From positions 2,728,001 to 2,792,000 of the forward strand of contig OZ253584.1 in assembly GCA_965263165.1 (NCBI GenBank): a stretch of DNA of 64,000 nucleotides, written 5' to 3'. This document shows, one piece after another, positions 60,571 to 64,000 of the stretch. How positions within the stretch are numbered: the first letter of the stretch is position 1; the number at the start of each line of letters is the position of its first letter. The position numbers were made by a program, and so were the translations under genes. The notes beneath the pieces were generated by a model. The model made no database searches. It was not told the DNA's origin and was given only the letters and a program-made list of their open reading frames with translations. This DNA is from SAR202-VII-2 sp965263165. Its GTDB lineage: Bacteria; Chloroflexota; Dehalococcoidia; Lucifugimonadales; SAR202-VII-2.

Positions 60571-61431
60571 GTGTTTGTCGACAGCCTCTGGGCGCAGCTC
60601 CTAAACGCTGCGTTCTTAGGCTTCGTCTTCGCCCAGATGGGCTTCCTCGGCCACGACGCAGCGCACAGGCAAATTTTTCGTTCGACCCGTAACAATGAGG
60701 GCGCAGCGCTGGTCTTCTGCTTCATGTTGGGCCTTGAACGCAGTTGGTGGATCGACAAGCACAACCGGCATCACACCAACCCCAATCACTTGACTCTGGA
60801 CCCGGACGCCGACTTGCCGGTGCTGGCCTTCACGAAAGAGCAGGCCAGCGGCAAGAAGGGGCTGTTCCGGTTCATTGTCAAGCGCCAAGCCTTCCTCTTC
60901 TACCCATTGCTGCTTCTCGAAGGTCTCGGGCTGAGGTTGGCGGGAGTCATCTACCTCTTCAGGCACAACATCAAGTATCCCGTGGCGGAGCCGCTATTGA
61001 TGGCCGGCCACGCCGCAGCATATCTCTGCCTGCTATTCTTTTTCTTGAGCGCATGGCACGCGCTGTTGTTCTTTGCCGTTCACCAAGCAGTATTCGGCCT
61101 GATCGTGGGTTCGGTGTTTGCCGCCAATCACAAGGGAATGCTCATGATGGACGAAAACGACGAGTTGGACTTCTTCAGGAGTCAGGTGCTGACCTCTCGC
61201 AACGTGAAGGCCCATCCTCTCACTGACTTCTGGTTCGGGGGCCTCAACTATCAGATCGAGCATCACCTGTTCCCCAACATGCCGCGCAATAAGTTGAGGC
61301 AAGCCCACGAGATCACCAGAGCCTTCTGCGAAGAGCGGTCCATTCCCTACCACGAGACAGGCGTCGTTCAATCGCAACGGGAGATCCTGCAATGTCTGCA
61401 CCAGGAAAGCGCCCCGTTGCGGGGGTCGTGA
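60571..61431 (+). CDS. Fatty acid desaturase (membrane di-iron), 5' end uncertain
   Basis: Inserts a double bond into acyl chains in the membrane. The three His boxes are present: GHDAAHRQ (residues 27-34), HNRHHTNPNH (64-73) and NYQIEHHLFPNM near 235. Hydrophobic stretches lie between them. GTG 60571 is merely the first standard start: the same frame upstream reads SEYAELRRLIGQSGLLHKQL and YAYKLLSISGLLALSVAIL, which is the usual family N-terminus. The true protein therefore starts about 40 or more codons earlier, at a non-standard codon or a mutated ATG. It is 140 bases before ndk on the same strand. Confidence 0.85.
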   Translation: MFVDSLWAQLLNAAFLGFVFAQMGFLGHDAAHRQIFRSTRNNEGAALVFCFMLGLERSWWIDKHNRHHTNPNHLTLDPDADLPVLAFTKEQASGKKGLFRFIVKRQAFLFYPLLLLEGLGLRLAGVIYLFRHNIKYPVAEPLLMAGHAAAYLCLLFFFLSAWHALLFFAVHQAVFGLIVGSVFAANHKGMLMMDENDELDFFRSQVLTSRNVKAHPLTDFWFGGLNYQIEHHLFPNMPRNKLRQAHEITRAFCEERSIPYHETGVVQSQREILQCLHQESAPLRGS

Positions 61432-61525
61432 CCCGGGATAGGAGGCAGAGAGACCGGCGCCTCGCCATCCGGGCCTCCACCCGCTCGTTGGTTTGCCGGT
61501 CGACGCCAGGGCTGCGCTAGCCCTG

Positions 61526-61534
61526 TGCTATACT
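61526..61534 (+). promoter_or_regulatory. Extended -10 element upstream of ndk
   Basis: TGCTATACT lies 38 bases before the ndk GTG. No good -35 hexamer is seen, which is common for extended -10 promoters. The promoters in the repeat cassettes and of livK have the same TGC extension. Confidence 0.4.
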
Positions 61535-61572
61535 TGTGACGGAAAACGTTAAACCAACCTGCGAGGGCATAC

Positions 61573-62031
61573 GTGAGTAACGAGCGAACACTCGTCCTGG
61601 TCAAGCCTGACGGGGTACAGAGGGGACTTGTCGGCGAGATTATCTCCCGGCTGGAGCGCCGGGGCCTACGGGTACTGGCCTCCAAGATGCTGCGGGTGGA
61701 CGAGGCCCTGGCCCACCGCCATTACGCGGCCCATCTCGATAGGCCTTTCTTCCCCGGCCTGCTGAAGTTCATCACCTCCAGCCCCGTCATGGCTCTGGTT
61801 TTCGAGGGCCAGCGCGCCGTAGACATCGTGCGCCAGGTGGCGGGGGCAACCGACCCCCTCGATGCCGCGCCAGGCACCATCCGAGGGGACCTGGCCTTGG
61901 ACAAGGGCCAGAACCTCATCCACGCGTCCGACAGCGCTGAGGCTTCGGGGGAAGAGATAGCCCTGTTCTTCCAGGCCAACGAGGTGCTGAGCTACGGCAG
62001 GGACATCGACGGCTGGATTACAGGATCCTGA
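61573..62031 (+). CDS. ndk: Nucleoside diphosphate kinase
   Basis: Balances nucleoside triphosphate pools by ping-pong phosphate transfer. The 152 residues include TLVLVKPDGVQRGLVGEI (Lys11), PFFPGLLKFITSSPVMALVFEG, GTIRGDLALDKGQNLIHASDSAE with the phosphorylated His117, and the C-terminal FF-x-x-NE segment. GTG 61573 follows AGGG. The 3' end overlaps the convergent rsfS gene by 14 bases. Confidence 0.96.
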   Translation: MSNERTLVLVKPDGVQRGLVGEIISRLERRGLRVLASKMLRVDEALAHRHYAAHLDRPFFPGLLKFITSSPVMALVFEGQRAVDIVRQVAGATDPLDAAPGTIRGDLALDKGQNLIHASDSAEASGEEIALFFQANEVLSYGRDIDGWITGS

Positions 62032-62386
62032 CCAGCGGAATCGCCGTGGACCATACCCGCTCCAGCTTGTAGCGCTCCCGCTGGTCGGCGCTGAACAGGT
62101 GCACGACAACATCAATGTAGTCCAACAGAACCCACCCACCCTCGGAGGTCCCCTCCCGGTGGTGCAGGGCAGACCCCGCCTGCTTCATGGCCTGCTCCAC
62201 GTCCTCAGTCAGAGCGTCGATATGGCGCTTGGTCTCGGCAGAGCAGATGACGAAAAAGTCGGTGAAGGCGCTGGCAGGGCGAAGGTCCAGGAGTATAACG
62301 TCCATGCCCTGGCGGTCCTCCAAGACCCCCACCAGCTTGCGGGACAGTTGAACAGGCGTCGGCAAAACTTTTTCTAGAGTCACCAT
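62018..62386 (-). CDS. rsfS: Ribosomal silencing factor RsfS
   Basis: Binds ribosomal protein L14 and blocks subunit joining when nutrients are scarce. The 122 residues contain DVILLDLRPASAFTDFFVICSAETKRHIDAL and GGWVLLDYIDVVVHLFSADQRERYKLERVW, both family hallmarks. It is divergent from mnmA with 31 bases between starts, so the two share a tiny promoter region, and converges on ndk with overlapping 3' ends. Confidence 0.95.
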   Translation of the reverse strand: MVTLEKVLPTPVQLSRKLVGVLEDRQGMDVILLDLRPASAFTDFFVICSAETKRHIDALTEDVEQAMKQAGSALHHREGTSEGGWVLLDYIDVVVHLFSADQRERYKLERVWSTAIPLVRIL

Positions 62387-62417
62387 TGGATTATACGCCT
62401 TTCAGAGTCCAAGGCAT

Positions 62418-63569
62418 ATGAGCAACAGAGTCCTCGTAGCTATGAGCGGCGGTGTGGATTCCTCCGTCGCCGCCGTCCTGCTCGCCGCCGCCGGATATGA
62501 TGTCGTCGGCGTGACCATGCGCCTCTCCGGCGACTACGACGCCGAACGTCTCGACGGGCAGAAGGGGTGCTGCACCCTTGACGACGCCGAGGACGCCCGC
62601 CGGGTGTGTCAGATCATCGGCGCTCCGCACTACGTGATGAACTTCGAGCGGGAGTTTGAAGAGCACGTCATCAGCTACTTCGTTAGGGAGTACCAGAGGG
62701 GCCGGACGCCACATCCCTGCCTGGCTTGCAACGACCTCATCAAGTTCAATTTCCTGCTGACCCGCGCCCAGGCCCTCGGGTTCGACCACATCGCCACGGG
62801 CCACTACGCCCGCATCCATCAAGAGAGCGGCCGCTGGCGGCTGCGGAAGGCCATTACGCCGGCCAAGGATCAGTCCTACGTCCTGTTCGGCCTTGGCCAG
62901 CAGGAAATGGAGCTTGTGTTGCTGCCCGTGGGGGACCATACGAAGGAAGAAATCCGCTCCATCGCCCTGCGCAGCGGCCTGCCGGTGGCGGACAAGCCAG
63001 ATAGCCAGGAGATTTGCTTCATCCCCGGCAACTACCGGGACTTCCTCCGCACCCGCCTGACGCCGTCGCCCGGCGACATAGTGGACACCGCCGGGCGAGT
63101 GGTGGGCAGCCATGAAGGCGTGGAATTCTTCACCGTAGGCCAGCGGCGAGGCCTTGGACTCGCCACCGGCAACCCCATGTACGTGGTCGCCGTACACCCG
63201 TCCACGGCGACCGTTGTCGTCGGCGCCAAGCATGAACTCTTGCAGCAAAGGCTGTGGGCCTCGCGGGTCAACTGGATTTCCGGCGAGCCACCCACCCAGC
63301 CCGTCGAGGCGTCGGCCAAAATACGCTACAAGGCCTCCGAGGCGGCTGCCACCATCGTCCCCCTACCCAACAGCGCGGCGGAAATCCGCTTCCACGACCC
63401 CCAGCGGGCCGTCACCCCCGGCCAAGCCGTCGTCTTCTACCATCAAGACGAGGTTCTGGGCGGCGGCTATATCGAAGCGGCGCCGCCTTCAGACGCCGAC
63501 CCAGCCGCCGAGCGCCAACCTGTAGCTCATGGAAAGCGGCCCTCGCGCCACTCAGAGACCTTTGCATAA
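62418..63569 (+). CDS. mnmA: tRNA-specific 2-thiouridylase MnmA, 3' end supplied by a MITE
   Basis: Makes 2-thiouridine at the wobble base of Lys, Glu and Gln tRNAs. The 383 residues have the PP-loop AMSGGVDSSVAA (SGGVDS at 10-15), the first catalytic Cys in PHPCLACNDLIKF, the second in SQEICFIPGNYRDFL, and VGQRRGLGLATGNPMYVV. The C-terminal beta barrel ends with VTPGQAVVFY and LGGGYIEAA. After a low-complexity tail the last codons (ETFA and TAA) come from the left end of the MITE at 63555. The core enzyme is unaffected. Confidence 0.95.
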   Translation: MSNRVLVAMSGGVDSSVAAVLLAAAGYDVVGVTMRLSGDYDAERLDGQKGCCTLDDAEDARRVCQIIGAPHYVMNFEREFEEHVISYFVREYQRGRTPHPCLACNDLIKFNFLLTRAQALGFDHIATGHYARIHQESGRWRLRKAITPAKDQSYVLFGLGQQEMELVLLPVGDHTKEEIRSIALRSGLPVADKPDSQEICFIPGNYRDFLRTRLTPSPGDIVDTAGRVVGSHEGVEFFTVGQRRGLGLATGNPMYVVAVHPSTATVVVGAKHELLQQRLWASRVNWISGEPPTQPVEASAKIRYKASEAAATIVPLPNSAAEIRFHDPQRAVTPGQAVVFYHQDEVLGGGYIEAAPPSDADPAAERQPVAHGKRPSRHSETFA

Positions 63570-63664
63570 CCTGTGCCGTGAAGGGAGTGCGACCCTTTGG
63601 GCCCAGCCCCCGCCGCGTCCCTTCATCCACCAGGGCAGCTCTGGCGGAGTTACGCAAAGGTCTC
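63555..63664. mobile_element. 110-bp MITE related to the IS5 elements
   Basis: Ends GAGACCTTTGCATAACCT and AGTTACGCAAAGGTCTC, matching the terminal repeats of the two 1217-bp IS5 copies. It has no coding capacity and is flanked by an exact 6-bp duplication CACTCA. It is probably moved in trans by the IS transposase. Confidence 0.85.
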
Positions 63665-63756
63665 CACTCAGGGCAACAACAGCGCCTCCCGGCCACCCCC
63701 TTTCCCATCTTGACGATACCCCTTACAATTCCTGAAAGTCCCCTCGGAGAAACCCT

Positions 63757-63945
63757 CTGGCAGTCATCGTCCTCTACGGCTTGCCCGTCCTGTTCGGCGT
63801 CCTGGCCCTGTCCGCAGGCTTGGTGCTGGCCAGCGCACCCTCGCTGGCCGGCTTCGACAGCCCAACGCCCGGGGCCATCATGTTCATAGTCGGGGCGCTC
63901 ATCACTGCATTCTCCTTGCTGTTGAGCCTGAGGCCTCGCCGCTAG
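63757..63945 (+). CDS. Putative small two-helix membrane protein
   Basis: A 62-codon frame reading AVIVLYGLPVLFGVLALSAG, a polar loop, and GAIMFIVGALITAFSLLLSL before RPRR and a TAG. It has two clean hydrophobic helices and a positive tail, which is plausible for a real small membrane protein. It has no ATG, GTG or TTG at its head: a CTG at 63757 or a TTG eight codons on would be needed, so the call is tentative. I do not recognise a family. Confidence 0.4.
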   Translation: MAVIVLYGLPVLFGVLALSAGLVLASAPSLAGFDSPTPGAIMFIVGALITAFSLLLSLRPRR

Positions 63946-64000
63946 AGAGCCGCCGGCTAAGAGAACCCGCCGCGGCGCCAGCCGGCTGTTGTTAAAGCCC

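Overview
The window is a GC-rich bacterial chromosome segment that reads best as an uncultured Chloroflexota, probably related to the SAR202/Dehalococcoidia lineages. This rests on gene content: an atpI-atpB-atpE-atpF order, an F420-type luciferase-like oxidoreductase, several family III CoA-transferases, paired FAS1-like dehydratases, hydantoinase A/B genes next to a branched-chain amino-acid transporter, and small Zn-ribbon proteins. No rRNA or tRNA gene was seen, so the placement is inference.

Layout. 1-2005 (minus): start of an F0F1 ATP synthase operon, preceded by a DUF151 nuclease-like gene. 2873-4089: IS5-family copy 1. 4635-20012: mixed metabolic and housekeeping block with leucine dehydrogenase, a DMT exporter, a DUF35/thiolase/CoA-transferase operon, an amidohydrolase, an LLM oxidoreductase, a D-aminoacylase-like gene overlapping birA, a degenerate serine recombinase behind a coiled-coil Zn-ribbon gene, hemW and ychF. 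20134-21350: IS5 copy 2, same length with two base differences seen in the transposase gene. 21770-22943: panD with an overlapping N-methyltransferase. 23730-27869: flippase-like membrane protein, LarA-like protein and Zn-alcohol dehydrogenase. 28080-32560: a fatty acyl reductase/PlsC fusion, a HAD phosphatase and an LhgO-like flavoprotein in tight order. 32955-34559: AtzE/AtzG-like amidase pair. 35641-40427: four-gene operon of two double-hotdog dehydratases and two CoA-transferases. 40521-53865 (minus): crotonase, epimerase, hyuB, livFGMHK, a 2.2 kb repeat-filled gap, a small Zn-finger gene and hyuA. 53942-58174: MacB-like exporter. 58310-63569: small Cys protein, M29-like peptidase, desaturase, ndk, rsfS and mnmA.

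The metabolic theme is uptake of amino acids or related amides (LivKHMGF), opening of cyclic amides (HyuAB, amidase), and CoA-dependent breakdown of organic acids (CoA-transferases, hydratases, thiolase), plus membrane-lipid remodelling (FAR-PlsC, desaturase, flippase-like protein).

The least ordinary layer is repetitive DNA. A family of GC-rich hairpin repeats hosts both IS5 copies at its centre. A 110-bp MITE with the same terminal repeats supplies the last residues and stop codon of mnmA. A larger dispersed cassette, present at 34.7-35.5 kb and inverted at 49.5-50.7 kb, carries a conserved promoter and a decayed gene for a small Cys-rich protein; one copy has expanded into a 34-bp minisatellite.
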